A stretch of 64,000 nucleotides of DNA from Variovorax sp. SG517 (GCF_013376045.1 NZ_JABMJG010000012.1:124001-188000), one strand, 5' to 3'; counted from the first letter of the stretch, positions 1 to 9,452 are shown. A program made the numbers and translations. The notes: generated by a model from the letters alone, not told the origin.

Positions 1-92
1 GGGGGACGGAGGCGGGTACGGTGCTCATGCCGGCTGCGACCGCGTCGCTTCCGTCACCGCACCGGCACCGCGGCAAGCCGTCGTCGAGACGG

Positions 93-1136
93 TCATGCGC
101 GAAGCCCTTCCAGGAATGCGTCGAGCGCGGCGCCGATGGCCTCGACCATGTAGCCGCCCTCCTGCACCACGACCGTGGGCAGGCCCAGCGCACGCACGCG
201 CTCGCCTGCGAGGCGGAAGGCCTCCATGTCGAACTTGAGCACGCTGATCGGGTCGTCCTTGTAGGTGTCGAAGCCCAGCGGCAGCACCAGCGCCTGCGGC
301 TGGAAGCGCTCGATGGCGGCGGTGGCCCGGTCCAGCGCTTGCGCGAACTCGGCGTTGCCGCTGCCGTGCGCCAGCGGCAGGTTGAGGTTGCAGCCCTCGC
401 CCTCGCCGGTGCCGCGCTCGTGCGCGTAGCCCGTGTACCAGGGGTAGTAGCCGGACGGGTCGGTGTGCGTGGAGACGGTCAGCACGTCGCCGCGCTCGTA
501 GAAGATCTGCTGCGTGCCGTCGCCGTGGTGGGCGTCGATGTCGAGCACGGCCACGCGCGCATGGCGCCGGCGCAGCGTGGCGGCCGCGGCGGCGCTGTTG
601 TTCACGTAGCAGAAACCTCCCGCGCGCGCATGCTGGGCATGATGGCCCGAAGGCCTGCACAGCGCATAGGCGATGCCGCCGCCTTCGAGCACCTTTTCGG
701 CCGCGGCCTGCGCCGCATGGGCCGAGCGCAGCACCGAGCGCCAGGTGTGCGGGCCGATCGGGCAGGCCAGGTCGCCGATGTACCAGCCGGCCTGCGCCAC
801 CACCGACGGCGAGGGGCAGGGCCCGGATCGCGCGCCGTGCGGCGAAAGGTTGGGCAGCACCTCGATGCCGGGCTCCAGGCCCGGGCCGCCGAGCTTCTGC
901 CAGCGCGCGTAGGCGCTCTCCAGGAAGTCCAGGTAGTCGACGCTGTGCACCAGTTCCAGCGCGGCGCGGCCGGCCTCGGGCGGTGCGTCGACCGCGATGC
1001 CGCGCGCGGCGAGCGTGCCCATCAGCGCCTCGGCGCGCGTGGGCAGGTCGGCGGGCTTGCAGATGCGGCCCAGCCGCATGAACTGCTGCGGGTCGTGCAG
1101 CAGCTGGTCGTCGCTGAAGAAGGCCTGCATGCTCAT
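93..1136 (-). CDS. Acetylpolyamine amidohydrolase / class II histone-deacetylase-like enzyme
   Basis: This 347-residue protein belongs to the arginase/deacetylase fold that removes acetyl or related acyl groups from amines such as acetylpolyamines. Visible features are the PSGHHA motif with catalytic H165-H166, the DIDAHHGDG motif with zinc ligands D201 and H203, and the third zinc ligand D290 in GFDTYKDDP. The ATG at 1136 was chosen because it overlaps the stop of the upstream aminotransferase by one base (TGATG), which means translational coupling. It is the last gene of the operon inside the window. The link to acyl-amine breakdown is inferred from the family and from the neighbouring aminotransferase and importer. 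The substrate could instead be another N-acyl compound. Confidence 0.9.
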   Translation of the reverse strand: MSMQAFFSDDQLLHDPQQFMRLGRICKPADLPTRAEALMGTLAARGIAVDAPPEAGRAALELVHSVDYLDFLESAYARWQKLGGPGLEPGIEVLPNLSPHGARSGPCPSPSVVAQAGWYIGDLACPIGPHTWRSVLRSAHAAQAAAEKVLEGGGIAYALCRPSGHHAQHARAGGFCYVNNSAAAAATLRRRHARVAVLDIDAHHGDGTQQIFYERGDVLTVSTHTDPSGYYPWYTGYAHERGTGEGEGCNLNLPLAHGSGNAEFAQALDRATAAIERFQPQALVLPLGFDTYKDDPISVLKFDMEAFRLAGERVRALGLPTVVVQEGGYMVEAIGAALDAFLEGLRA

Positions 1137-2515
1137 CAGGCCTTCGTTTCCTGGTCGAAGCGGTCCATGGCGCGGCCCAGGCGCGCGAACAGGTCGTCCA
1201 GCTCGGACCGCGTGATGATCAGCGGCGGGCACAGGCCGATGCTGTCGCCCATGGCGCGCACGATCAGGCCTTCCTCCAGCGCCAGCGCCGCGAAACGGTA
1301 GCCGGCCTTGCGGTCGGTGGCGAAGGGCGTGCGCGCGGCCTTGTCGGCCATGAGTTCGATGGCGCCGATCAGGCCCACGCCGCGCACGTTGCCCACCCAG
1401 GGGCGTTCGGCGAAGGCGCGCAGCCCGGCCTGGAAGGCGGGGGCGAGCTCGCGCACGTGGTCGAGGATGCGCTCGTCCTCGTAGACCTTCAGCGTCTCCA
1501 GCGCCACCGCGCAGGCGACCGGGTGGCCCGAGTAGGTGTAGCCGTGGCCGAAGCTGCCGAGCTTGCCGCTGTTGGCGGCGATGGCGCTGTGCACCTTCTC
1601 GTTGACCATGACGGCCGAGATCGGCACGTAGCCCGAGGACAGCGCCTTGGCGCAGCTCAGGATGTCGGGCTCGATGCCGAAGGTCGTGGAACCGAACATG
1701 TTGCCCGTGCGGCCGAAGCCGCAGATCACCTCGTCGGCGATCATGAGCACGCCGTACTTGCGCAGCACGGCCTGCACCTTCTCGAAGTAGCCGGCCGGCG
1801 GCACCAGCACGCCGCCCGCGCCCATCACCGGCTCGGCGATGAAGGCGGCCACGGTCTCGGGCCCTTCGGCCAGGATGGTCTGCTCAAGCTGTTGTGCGAG
1901 GCGGCTGGAGAAGTCCTGCTCCGTCTCGCCGGGTTCGGCGTAGCGGTAGTGGTGCGGGCAGTCCACGTGCAGGAAGCGCGCGGGCGCGGTGGCAATGGGC
2001 AGGTCGAAGTCGCGGTGGTTGCCTTCGAGCCCGCCCATGCTGGCGGCGGCCACGGTCACGCCGTGGTAGGCGTTGCGCCGCGCGATGATCTTCTTGCGCT
2101 GCGGCTGGCCGATGGCGTTGTGGTAGTACCAGACCATCTTCACCGCGCTGTCGTTGGCCTCGGAGCCCGAGTTGGCGAAGAACACGCGCGCCATGGGTGA
2201 TGGCGCGAGCGCCAGCAGCCGCTCGGCCAGGTCGGCCACCGCCACGTTCGTGCGCTGGTTGAAGGTGTGGTAGTAGGGCAGGGTGTTCAGTGCTTTCGCG
2301 CCGGCCCCGGCCAGGCGCTTGTTGGAGAAGCCCAGCGAGGCGCACCACAGGCCCGACATGGCCTCCAGGTAGCGCCTGCCCTGCTCGTCGACGACGTGGA
2401 TGCCGTCGCCTTCGACGATGACCAGCGGCGGCGTCTGCGGCAGCGCCGCCAGGTTGGTGTACGAATGCAGGTGGGTGGCGACGTCCTTGTCGCCGGTGCC
2501 GAGGGGTTCTGCCAT
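1136..2515 (-). CDS. Class III PLP-dependent aminotransferase (omega-amino acid / polyamine type)
   Basis: This 459-residue enzyme moves an amino group from an amine or omega-amino acid to a keto acid, using pyridoxal phosphate. The sequence shows the cofactor phosphate region GSEA (117-120), the PLP-ring aspartate in DEVICGFGRTG (D261) and the Schiff-base lysine K290 in LSCAKALSSGY. Its length is normal for the family. The sequence resembles putrescine/beta-alanine:pyruvate transaminases, but substrate cannot be read from sequence alone. It lies 39 bp after the hydroxyacid dehydrogenase gene and is coupled to the deacetylase gene, so removal of an acyl group from an amine followed by transamination is a reasonable inferred order. 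Confidence 0.9.
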   Translation of the reverse strand: MAEPLGTGDKDVATHLHSYTNLAALPQTPPLVIVEGDGIHVVDEQGRRYLEAMSGLWCASLGFSNKRLAGAGAKALNTLPYYHTFNQRTNVAVADLAERLLALAPSPMARVFFANSGSEANDSAVKMVWYYHNAIGQPQRKKIIARRNAYHGVTVAAASMGGLEGNHRDFDLPIATAPARFLHVDCPHHYRYAEPGETEQDFSSRLAQQLEQTILAEGPETVAAFIAEPVMGAGGVLVPPAGYFEKVQAVLRKYGVLMIADEVICGFGRTGNMFGSTTFGIEPDILSCAKALSSGYVPISAVMVNEKVHSAIAANSGKLGSFGHGYTYSGHPVACAVALETLKVYEDERILDHVRELAPAFQAGLRAFAERPWVGNVRGVGLIGAIELMADKAARTPFATDRKAGYRFAALALEEGLIVRAMGDSIGLCPPLIITRSELDDLFARLGRAMDRFDQETKA

Positions 2516-2554
2516 GGGTGTCCTCTTTGAATGTCGGGCGCTGGAATAAGGCGG

Positions 2555-3457
2555 CTACAGGCTCGCCAGGTTGTCGTGGGTCTGCCGCGCGATGGCCTCG
2601 GGCCGGGTGCGCGTGGCGATGTGTGGCGTGACGATGATGCGCGGATGGCTCCAGAAGGGGTGGGCCGCCGGCAGCGGCTCCTCGATGAAGGCGTCCAGCA
2701 CGGCCGATGCGATCTGGCCGCTCTCCAGCGCCGCGAGCAGGTCTTCCTGCACGAGGTGGGCGCCGCGCCCGGCGTTGACGAGGCGCGCGCCGCGCGGCAG
2801 TTGCGAGAACAGCGACGCGTCGAGGATGCCGCGCGTGTCGTCGGTCAGCGGCAGCAGGCAGACCAGGGTGTCGCAGCCGGCGAGGAACTCGGCGCGTGCC
2901 GCGTCGCCGTGGAAGGCCTCGATGCCCTCGGGCAGATCGCTCTTGGGGCTGCGGCTCCAGCCGCGCACCCGGTAGCCGATGGCGAGCAGCGCGCGTGCGA
3001 CCGACTGGCCCAGCACGCCCAGGCCCGCGATGCCGACGCGGTGGTGCCGGGGTGGCTCGATGGGCGCTTCCTCCCAGGCCGCGCGGCGCTGGCTTTCAAG
3101 GTAGGAGCCCATGTGGCGCTGGCCGTGCACCACGGCCCACGCCACATAGGCGTTCATGCCGTCGGCCATGTCCGGGTCGACGATGCGGCGCACCGGCACG
3201 TCGGGCAGTGACGCATCGCGCGTGATGTGGTCGGTGCCCGCGCCCACCGACTGCACCAGCCGCAGGCGCGGCATGCGCGCGAGCAGCCCCGGCGGCGGCG
3301 ACCAGCAGACCACGGCGTCGATCTCGCCGAGCGCGTCCAGCTCCTGCACCTCGGTGTCGATGCGGTGCAGCCGCGCCTGCGGAAAGCGTTCGCGGAAGGC
3401 GGGCCGAAGGTAGTCCATGGCGATCTGGTCCGAGACCAGTGCGATGTTCAGCGTCAT
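2555..3457 (-). CDS. D-isomer-specific 2-hydroxyacid dehydrogenase (glyoxylate/hydroxypyruvate reductase A type)
   Basis: This 300-residue NAD(P)-dependent oxidoreductase interconverts 2-keto and D-2-hydroxy acids. It has the Rossmann glycine motif GLGVLG (145-150), the substrate arginine R231 in NAGRGAHLV, the glutamate E260 and the catalytic histidine H279 in TPHIATRT. The short N-terminal domain and overall size fit the GhrA-like subgroup. The ATG at 3457 overlaps the stop of the ABC ATPase gene by four bases. A longer reading that starts further upstream would run through the ATPase gene and is unlikely. The enzyme may reduce the keto acid produced by the neighbouring aminotransferase or process the imported compound. 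That is inference. Confidence 0.88.
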   Translation of the reverse strand: MTLNIALVSDQIAMDYLRPAFRERFPQARLHRIDTEVQELDALGEIDAVVCWSPPPGLLARMPRLRLVQSVGAGTDHITRDASLPDVPVRRIVDPDMADGMNAYVAWAVVHGQRHMGSYLESQRRAAWEEAPIEPPRHHRVGIAGLGVLGQSVARALLAIGYRVRGWSRSPKSDLPEGIEAFHGDAARAEFLAGCDTLVCLLPLTDDTRGILDASLFSQLPRGARLVNAGRGAHLVQEDLLAALESGQIASAVLDAFIEEPLPAAHPFWSHPRIIVTPHIATRTRPEAIARQTHDNLASL

Positions 3458-5097
3458 GCAACCACCGCCTGTTCCGCGGCCGCCGCCGAGAGCCTTGGCT
3501 GCGCCTCGATCAGCGTGCGCGTGTACGCATGCTGCGGGTTCGCCAGCACCCTGGCGGTCTCGCCGTATTCGACGATCTCGCCGCGCTGCATCACGGCGAT
3601 GTGGTCGCACATCTCGCCGGCCACGCGCAGGTCGTGCGTGATGAACACCATGGCCAGCTGGAAGCGCTCGCGCACCTCGGCGAAGAGCTTCAGCACCTGG
3701 GCCTGCACCGACACGTCGAGCGCGGAAACGGGCTCGTCGGCCACCAGCAGCTGCGGCTCCATGGCCAGAGCACGCGCGATGCCGATGCGCTGGCGCTGGC
3801 CGCCGGAGAACTCGTGCGGAAAGCGCTCCGCCGCGTCGGGCTTGAGGCCCACCAGCTCCAGCAGCTCCATCGCGCGGGCCATGGCCTGTGCCTTGGGCAC
3901 GCCCTGGGCGATGGGGCCGGCCGCAATGGCCGGGCCGATGCGGTGGCGCGGGTTCAGCGAGGCATACGGGTCCTGGAACACCATCTGTATCTTGCCCTGC
4001 GACTGCGCCCGGAACTGCGCGCCCGACTGCAGCGTGCGGCCCTTGAACAGCACGCGGCCGTTATCGAAGGGCGCGAGGCCCACGATGCAGCGGCCCACGG
4101 TCGACTTGCCCGAGCCGGACTCTCCGACCAGCCCCAGCGTCTCGCCGCGGCGCAGCTCGAACGACAGGCCCTTGGCCGCCTCCACGCGCCGGCCCTTGCT
4201 GAACAGGCCGCCGCCGGTCACGTAGGTCTTGCGCAGCTCCTGCACCTGCAGCACGTGCTCGATGGGGCGCTGCTCGGAAGGCGCGCGCACCTGGCCGTTC
4301 GGAATGGCCGCGATGAGCTTGCGCGTGTAGGCATGCTGCGGCCGGGCCAGCACCGCGGCGGCCGGGCCGGCTTCGACCACCTCGCCGGTCTGCATCACGA
4401 CCACCTGGTCGGCGATCTCGGAGACCACGCCGAAGTCGTGCGTGATGAACAGCACCGCCGTGCCCTTGCGCTGCTGCAGCTCGCGGATGAGCTTCAGGAT
4501 CTGCGCCTGCGTGGTCACGTCCAGCGCGGTGGTGGGTTCGTCGCAGATCAGCAGGGCCGGCTCCAGCACCAGCGCGCAGGCGATCATCACGCGCTGGCGC
4601 TGCCCGCCGGACAGGCGGAACGGATAGCTGTCGATCAGCACCTCGGGCTCGGGCAGGCCGACGTCGGCGAGCGCCGCGAGGATGCGCTGGCGCTTCTGCG
4701 CGGCCGACAGCTTCACGTGGGCGTCGAACACCTCGGCGATCTGCTCGCCGATGCGCATGACCGGGTTCAGCGCCGTCATCGGCTCCTGGAACACCATGCC
4801 GATGCGCCGGCCGCGCAGGGTGCGAAGCTGCGTCTCGTCGAGCTGCAGCAGGTCCTGTCCGTCGAAGAGGATGCGGCCCGCCACGGGCTCCACGTGCGGC
4901 CGCGGCAGCAGGCCCATGATGGCGTTGGCGATCATCGATTTGCCGGAGCCCGATTCGCCGACCACGCACAGCGTCTGGCCCGGCAGCAGCTGCAGCGAAG
5001 CGCCCCGCACCGCCAGTTCGCGGTCTGCGCCCTGGGGCAGGCGGATGTCCAGGCCCTGGACGTCGAGCACGGGAAGAACGAGCTTTTCCATCTTCAT
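3454..5097 (-). CDS. Double ATP-binding subunit of a peptide-type ABC importer (DppD-DppF-like fusion)
   Basis: This 547-residue protein carries two complete ABC ATPase cassettes, the usual layout for single-gene oligopeptide or opine importers (GsiA/YejF type). Cassette 1 has Walker A GESGSGKS (47-54), the signature LSGGQRQ (162-168) and Walker B LLICDEP (182-188). Cassette 2 has Walker A GESGSGKS (325-332), signature FSGGQRQ (430-436) and Walker B LLVADEP (450-456). Each half ends with the HAYTRKLI or HAYTRTLI segment typical of the oligopeptide/dipeptide family. The ATG at 5097 overlaps the permease stop by four bases. It powers the two permeases encoded just upstream. The transported solute is unknown. 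Confidence 0.93.
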   Translation of the reverse strand: MKMEKLVLPVLDVQGLDIRLPQGADRELAVRGASLQLLPGQTLCVVGESGSGKSMIANAIMGLLPRPHVEPVAGRILFDGQDLLQLDETQLRTLRGRRIGMVFQEPMTALNPVMRIGEQIAEVFDAHVKLSAAQKRQRILAALADVGLPEPEVLIDSYPFRLSGGQRQRVMIACALVLEPALLICDEPTTALDVTTQAQILKLIRELQQRKGTAVLFITHDFGVVSEIADQVVVMQTGEVVEAGPAAAVLARPQHAYTRKLIAAIPNGQVRAPSEQRPIEHVLQVQELRKTYVTGGGLFSKGRRVEAAKGLSFELRRGETLGLVGESGSGKSTVGRCIVGLAPFDNGRVLFKGRTLQSGAQFRAQSQGKIQMVFQDPYASLNPRHRIGPAIAAGPIAQGVPKAQAMARAMELLELVGLKPDAAERFPHEFSGGQRQRIGIARALAMEPQLLVADEPVSALDVSVQAQVLKLFAEVRERFQLAMVFITHDLRVAGEMCDHIAVMQRGEIVEYGETARVLANPQHAYTRTLIEAQPRLSAAAAEQAVVA

Positions 5098-5936
5098 TTG
5101 CCCCTCCCGTCGGCGCGCGCATTGAGGCCGTCGTTCAGGCCTTCGCCCACCAGGTTCAGCGCCAGCACCGTAAGCAGGATGGCCACGCCCGGGAACACCG
5201 CCATCCACCACGCCTGGCGCAGCACCGTGCGCGCCGAGCCGACCATGTAGCCCCAGCTCATCTGGTTCGGGTCGCCCAGGCCCAGGAAGCTCAGGCTGGA
5301 CTCCAGCAGGATGGCCGTGGCCACCATCAGCGAGGCCATCACCACGATGGGCGAGGCGGCATTGGGCAGGATCTGCGTGAGGATGATGCGCGGCGTGGAC
5401 TGGCCCGCCAGCTGGGCTGCCGCCACGAAGTCGCGCTGGCGCAGCGTGAGGAACTCGCTGCGCACCAGCCGTGCCACCGGCGGCCACGACACGATCGCGA
5501 TGGCCGTGACGATCGACTGCACCGAGGGCTGGAAGATGGCCACCAGCACGATGGCCAGCGCGAAGCTCGGGATGGCCTGGAACAGCTCGGTGAAGCGCAT
5601 CAGCGTGGCGTCGATCCAGCCGCCGAAGTAGCCCGAGACGGCGCCGATGCTCACGCCGATCAGCAGCGAGACCACGGTGGAGACCACGCCGATCAGCAGC
5701 GACACGCGCGCGCCGGTCACGATGCCCGAAAGGATGTCGCGGCCCATGGTGTCGGTGCCCAGCAGCAGGCCCTGTTCGGCCATGGGCGCCGCGAAGGGCG
5801 TGCCGACCATGTCCCAAGGGTTGTTCTGCGCGACGAAGGGCCCGAGGGCCGTGACCAGCGCCACCAGCATCAGCACGATCAGGCCGAAGACCGCGCCCTT
5901 GTTGCGGCTGAAGCGCCGCCAGAATTTGCTTTTCAT
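5094..5936 (-). CDS. ABC importer permease, DppC type
   Basis: This 280-residue inner-membrane permease of the binding-protein-dependent peptide/nickel family starts with a short basic N-terminus and a first membrane helix around residues 14-36. The DppC-type sequence GTDTMGRDILSG follows near residues 60-71. The cytoplasmic EAA-like loop that docks with the ATPase appears as VAAAQLAGQSTPRIILTQIL, followed by P and N residues as usual. Six membrane segments are plausible from the hydrophobicity. It overlaps the ATPase gene by four bases and follows the DppB-type permease gene by 15 bp, so the three are expressed together. Confidence 0.93.
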   Translation of the reverse strand: MKSKFWRRFSRNKGAVFGLIVLMLVALVTALGPFVAQNNPWDMVGTPFAAPMAEQGLLLGTDTMGRDILSGIVTGARVSLLIGVVSTVVSLLIGVSIGAVSGYFGGWIDATLMRFTELFQAIPSFALAIVLVAIFQPSVQSIVTAIAIVSWPPVARLVRSEFLTLRQRDFVAAAQLAGQSTPRIILTQILPNAASPIVVMASLMVATAILLESSLSFLGLGDPNQMSWGYMVGSARTVLRQAWWMAVFPGVAILLTVLALNLVGEGLNDGLNARADGRGK

Positions 5937-5951
5937 GAGGGGCTCCTTGGC

Positions 5952-6926
5952 TCAGCTCAGCTCGATGCGGGGATCGACGAGCGTGTAGACGAAGTCGGTG
6001 ATCAGGTTGAACAGCACGGCCATGGCCGCGGTGAACAGGAAGCAGCCGAGCAGCAGGTTGTAGTCGCGCTGCAGCAGCGCGTCGAACATGAGTCGGCCGA
6101 TGCCGGGCCAGGCGAACACCGTCTCGGTGAGCACGGCGCCGCCGATCATTCCGCCGGCCTGGATGCCCGCGAGCGTGACCACTGGCAGCAGCGCGTTGCG
6201 CAGGATGTGCTTGCGCTGGATGCGCCCGGGCGCCACGCCCTTGGCGCGCGCGGTCTTCACGAAGTCCATCTGCGCGACTTCGAGCATGGAGGCGCGTGTC
6301 ATGCGCGCATAGACCGCCATGTAGAACAGCGCCAGCGTGAGCGAAGGCAGGATCAGGTGCTTGGCGATGTCGAGCGCCTTGTCGATGCCCGTGAGGTCCG
6401 CGCCCACGGTGAAGAAGCCGAATGCGGGCAGCAGGTCGAGCTGCACCGTGAAGAGCAGCACCGCCATCATCGCCAGCCAGTACAGCGGCGTGGCGTAGAA
6501 GACCAGCGCGACCACGGTGATGAGGCTGTCCTGCCATTTGCCCGCGTTGCGGCTGGCCAGCGCCCCCAGCACGATGCCGAACAGCAGCGAGAGCCCGAAG
6601 GCCGTGCCCGTCAGCAGCAGCGTGGCTGGCAGGCGCTGCAGGATCAGGTCGACCACCGGCTGCTGCTGGCGGTAGGAGAAGCCCAGGTCGAGCTTGAGCA
6701 CGTGGCCCAGGTAGTTGCCGAGCTGCACGGGCAGCGGCTGGTCGAGGCCGAACTGCTGGCGCAGCTGGGCCACGAACTGCGCGTCGGACGCGCCGGCCTC
6801 GCCGGCCATGACGGACACCGGATCGCCCGGCGCCGCGCGAACCAGCAGGAAGTTGACGGTGGCGATCACCAGCAGGGCCATCAGGCCCTGCAGCAGACGC
6901 ACGGACATGAACTGCAGTCGTTTCAT
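5952..6926 (-). CDS. ABC importer permease, DppB type
   Basis: This 324-residue inner-membrane permease partners with the DppC-type subunit. The N-terminal helix around residues 10-30 is followed by the family hallmark RAAPGDPVSVMAGE, near residues 30-43, and by the periplasmic loop QFGLDQPLPVQLGNYL. Near residues 230-260 is the docking loop (DFVKTARAKGVAPGRIQRKH), which contacts the ATPase. The length is normal. The gene sits 77 bp downstream of the binding-protein gene, a common operon order. The pair resembles dipeptide, opine or glutathione importers, and sequence alone does not distinguish these. Confidence 0.93.
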   Translation of the reverse strand: MKRLQFMSVRLLQGLMALLVIATVNFLLVRAAPGDPVSVMAGEAGASDAQFVAQLRQQFGLDQPLPVQLGNYLGHVLKLDLGFSYRQQQPVVDLILQRLPATLLLTGTAFGLSLLFGIVLGALASRNAGKWQDSLITVVALVFYATPLYWLAMMAVLLFTVQLDLLPAFGFFTVGADLTGIDKALDIAKHLILPSLTLALFYMAVYARMTRASMLEVAQMDFVKTARAKGVAPGRIQRKHILRNALLPVVTLAGIQAGGMIGGAVLTETVFAWPGIGRLMFDALLQRDYNLLLGCFLFTAAMAVLFNLITDFVYTLVDPRIELS

Positions 6927-7003
6927 GGCAAGCTCGATTCGGGCATGCGGTGGCCCGGCCCATCAGGTCGGCATGGCCCGGCGCCGCATGCGGGGGAGGG
7001 AGG

Positions 7004-8566
7004 TCAGGCCAGCTTCACGCGGCCCAGGCTGTCGTTCAGGCCGATGCCGGAGGACACCACGTTCTGGATCTTGGTGCGGTACAGCGTCGGGAAGTTGATC
7101 TCGTGCAGCCAGGCCACGGGCACCTCGTCGACCAGCAGCTTCTGCACTTCCAGGTAGATCGCACGGCGCTTGGCGGGGTCGCTCTCGCGCGCGCCGGCGG
7201 CGAACAGCTCGTCGACCTTGGGGTTGCTGTAGCCCGCCACGTTGTTGAAGGGCGAGCCCTTGGCGATGTTGTCGCTGGTGTAGTTGCGACCCACGCCGAG
7301 CGCCGGGTCGCCGTACTGGTAGACGTAGGTGAAGGCCAGGTCGAAGTCCCACTCGCTGTTGCGCTGGTTCCAGCCGGCCACGTCGGTGGCGAGCATCTCG
7401 ATCTTGATGCCGGCCTGCGTGAGGTTCTGGCGCACGATCTCGGCCTGGCGCTGCCAGGATTCGCCATAGGGCAGCGGCAGCAGGCGCAGCGTCTCGCCCT
7501 TGTAGCCCGACTCGGACAGCAGCTTCTTGGCCTTGGCGAGGTCGCGCGGGTACTTGGCGACGTCGTCGCTGGCGTAGGCGATGTGGCTGTTGAAGGGGCC
7601 CGTGGCCGGCTTGGCGTAGCCGTACCAGGCGACCTTGGCCATGGCTTCGCGGTCGATGGCGGTCCACACGGCCTGGCGGAACTTCACGTTGTTCATGGGC
7701 GCCGTGCGGTTGTTCATCCACAGCCAGCTGTGCGGCGCGAAGAACTCCCAGCCCTTGGTGGTGACGGCCGCGCCCGGCAGCTTGGCCAGCCGGCCCACGT
7801 CGAAGTACTCCACCGTGCCGCCCGGTGCGATGTCGACCTTGCCCGACTCGAAAGCCGCGGCGCGCGCTGCCGCGTCGGGGATCACGTGGAAATACACGCT
7901 CTCCACGCCCACGACGCCGGGCTGGTGGTAGTTCTCGTTGGCCACGAGGTTGATGTAGGAGCCCTTGACCCATTCCTTGAACTTGAGCGGGCCCGTGCCG
8001 ATAGGCGTGGCGTTGGCGGGGTTGGTCGCGAAGTCGGTGCCTTCGTAGATGTGCTTGGGCACCATCGGCATGGTGCCGTTCTCGAAGATGCCCATGAAGG
8101 GGCCGAAGGGCTGCTTGAGCTTGAACTCCACGGTGAGCGGGTCGAGCGCCTTGATCGATTCCACCTGCGCCAGGCTTGCGCGGAAGCGCGCATGCGTCTT
8201 GCGCAGGAACACGTCGCACGAGAACACCACGTCGTCGGCCGAGAAGGGCTTGCCGTCGTGCCACTTGACGTTGGGCTTGAGCTTGAAGACGTAGGTCTTG
8301 CTGTCCGCGCTCACGGTCCAGGAGGTGGCGAGCTGCGGCTGCGGCTCGAGCTTCTCGTTGTAGCGCAGCAGGCCTTCGTAGATGTTGCCGGCGATCAGCT
8401 GCGTGGGACCGTTCTGCACGATGCCCATCATCAGGCCGGGCGGCTCGGGCTGGACCAGCACGTTGACGACACCCTTCTTGCCTTGCGCCAGGCTGTGCAG
8501 GGGCACCCCGGCGATGGACAGGCCTAGGGCGGCGGAGCCGGCTTGGATCAGGTTGCGGCGTTTCAT
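7004..8566 (-). CDS. Periplasmic substrate-binding protein of the peptide ABC importer (SBP family 5)
   Basis: This 520-residue extracellular solute-binding protein captures the compound that the importer takes up. Residues 1-28 form an export signal with a twin-arginine start (KRRNLIQ) and an Ala-rich hydrophobic core ending at SLAQ, so Tat export is possible. The mature protein shows family-5 signatures: NIYEGLLRYNEKLEPQPQLA, then the segment VKWHDGKPFSADDVVFS, and the late RQAVWTAIDREAM region. The size is standard for DppA/OppA-like proteins. It follows the aldolase gene by 48 bp and precedes the permease genes. The ligand is probably a small peptide, opine or acylated amine. Confidence 0.93.
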   Translation of the reverse strand: MKRRNLIQAGSAALGLSIAGVPLHSLAQGKKGVVNVLVQPEPPGLMMGIVQNGPTQLIAGNIYEGLLRYNEKLEPQPQLATSWTVSADSKTYVFKLKPNVKWHDGKPFSADDVVFSCDVFLRKTHARFRASLAQVESIKALDPLTVEFKLKQPFGPFMGIFENGTMPMVPKHIYEGTDFATNPANATPIGTGPLKFKEWVKGSYINLVANENYHQPGVVGVESVYFHVIPDAAARAAAFESGKVDIAPGGTVEYFDVGRLAKLPGAAVTTKGWEFFAPHSWLWMNNRTAPMNNVKFRQAVWTAIDREAMAKVAWYGYAKPATGPFNSHIAYASDDVAKYPRDLAKAKKLLSESGYKGETLRLLPLPYGESWQRQAEIVRQNLTQAGIKIEMLATDVAGWNQRNSEWDFDLAFTYVYQYGDPALGVGRNYTSDNIAKGSPFNNVAGYSNPKVDELFAAGARESDPAKRRAIYLEVQKLLVDEVPVAWLHEINFPTLYRTKIQNVVSSGIGLNDSLGRVKLA

Positions 8567-8614
8567 CGGAGCGGACCTTTCGAAGTGGGTAGGGCAGTGA
8601 AGAACGGGTGAATC

Positions 8615-9427
8615 TCAGTCGCGGAACGAGGCCGGGCTGGGCGGGGCCAGGCGCTGAAGGAGCGCGCGCCATTCGCGCGCATAGGGGTCGTTGGGCGCGG
8701 AGGCCAGGCGGTTGGTGTCGCCGCTTTCGTACTGGCGCGCGGTCAGCTCGCAGACTTCCTCGGGCACCGGGTGCACGGCCTGGCCGGTGCCCTGGATGGC
8801 GACCTGCACGCGGCAGGCGCGCTCCAGGTTGTGCATCAGGATGAAGGCCTCGGCCACGCTGCGGCCCAGCGTGATCAGGCCGTGGTTGCGCAGGATCAGT
8901 GCGCGGGAAGTCGGGCCCAGGTCGGCGACCAGGCGCTCGCGCTCCTCATGGTTGAGCGCGATCCCTTCGAACTCGTGATACGTCACGCGGTTGTGAAACT
9001 GCAGCGCCCACTGGTTGCACGGCTGCAGCCCGCCGGCCAGCGAAGACACGGCGACGCTGGCGACGGTATGGGTGTGCAGCACGCAGACCGCGTCATGGCG
9101 CGCGGCATGCACGGCGCTGTGGATCGTGAAGCCGGCCGGGTTCACGTCGTACTCGGAGGGCTCGACGATGTTGCCGTCCAGGTCGATCTTCACGAGCGAG
9201 GACGCCGTGATGTCGCGAAACAGCATGCCGAAGGGGTTGATCAGGAACTGGTCCGTGGTGCCGGGCACGCGGGCGGAGATGTGGGTATAGATGCTGTCGT
9301 CCATCCCATAGAGGGCGACGAGCCGGTAGGCGGCTGCCAGGTCCTGCCGGAGCTGGCGCTCCGCTGGCGTCATGGGAGGGCGGGCGCTGCCGCGTACGTC
9401 CGGGATGCTTCGTTCTGCTGTTTCCAT
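8615..9427 (-). CDS. Class II aldolase/adducin family protein
   Basis: This 270-residue cytoplasmic protein has the fold of fuculose-phosphate-type aldolases and decarboxylases. The zinc site is visible: H118 and H120 in LHTHTVAS and H182 in RNHGLITLG. Strand and helix landmarks such as ISARVPGT and NPAGFTIHSAVH are also typical. Many members with this sequence pattern are of unknown chemistry. It is the first gene of the operon and starts downstream of a GntR-type palindrome at 9453-9462. The ATG at 9427 is the only plausible start. The adjacent dehydrogenase and aminotransferase suggest a C-C or C-X cleavage step in the same pathway. Confidence 0.88.
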   Translation of the reverse strand: METAERSIPDVRGSARPPMTPAERQLRQDLAAAYRLVALYGMDDSIYTHISARVPGTTDQFLINPFGMLFRDITASSLVKIDLDGNIVEPSEYDVNPAGFTIHSAVHAARHDAVCVLHTHTVASVAVSSLAGGLQPCNQWALQFHNRVTYHEFEGIALNHEERERLVADLGPTSRALILRNHGLITLGRSVAEAFILMHNLERACRVQVAIQGTGQAVHPVPEEVCELTARQYESGDTNRLASAPNDPYAREWRALLQRLAPPSPASFRD

Positions 9428-9452
9428 TGAATCTCCGAAGATCGACTGTCAG

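Noticed and set aside
1..92. Left edge
   Set aside because: Only 92 bases; no start, stop or motif could be assigned, and short reading frames here are shadows of the deacetylase gene.
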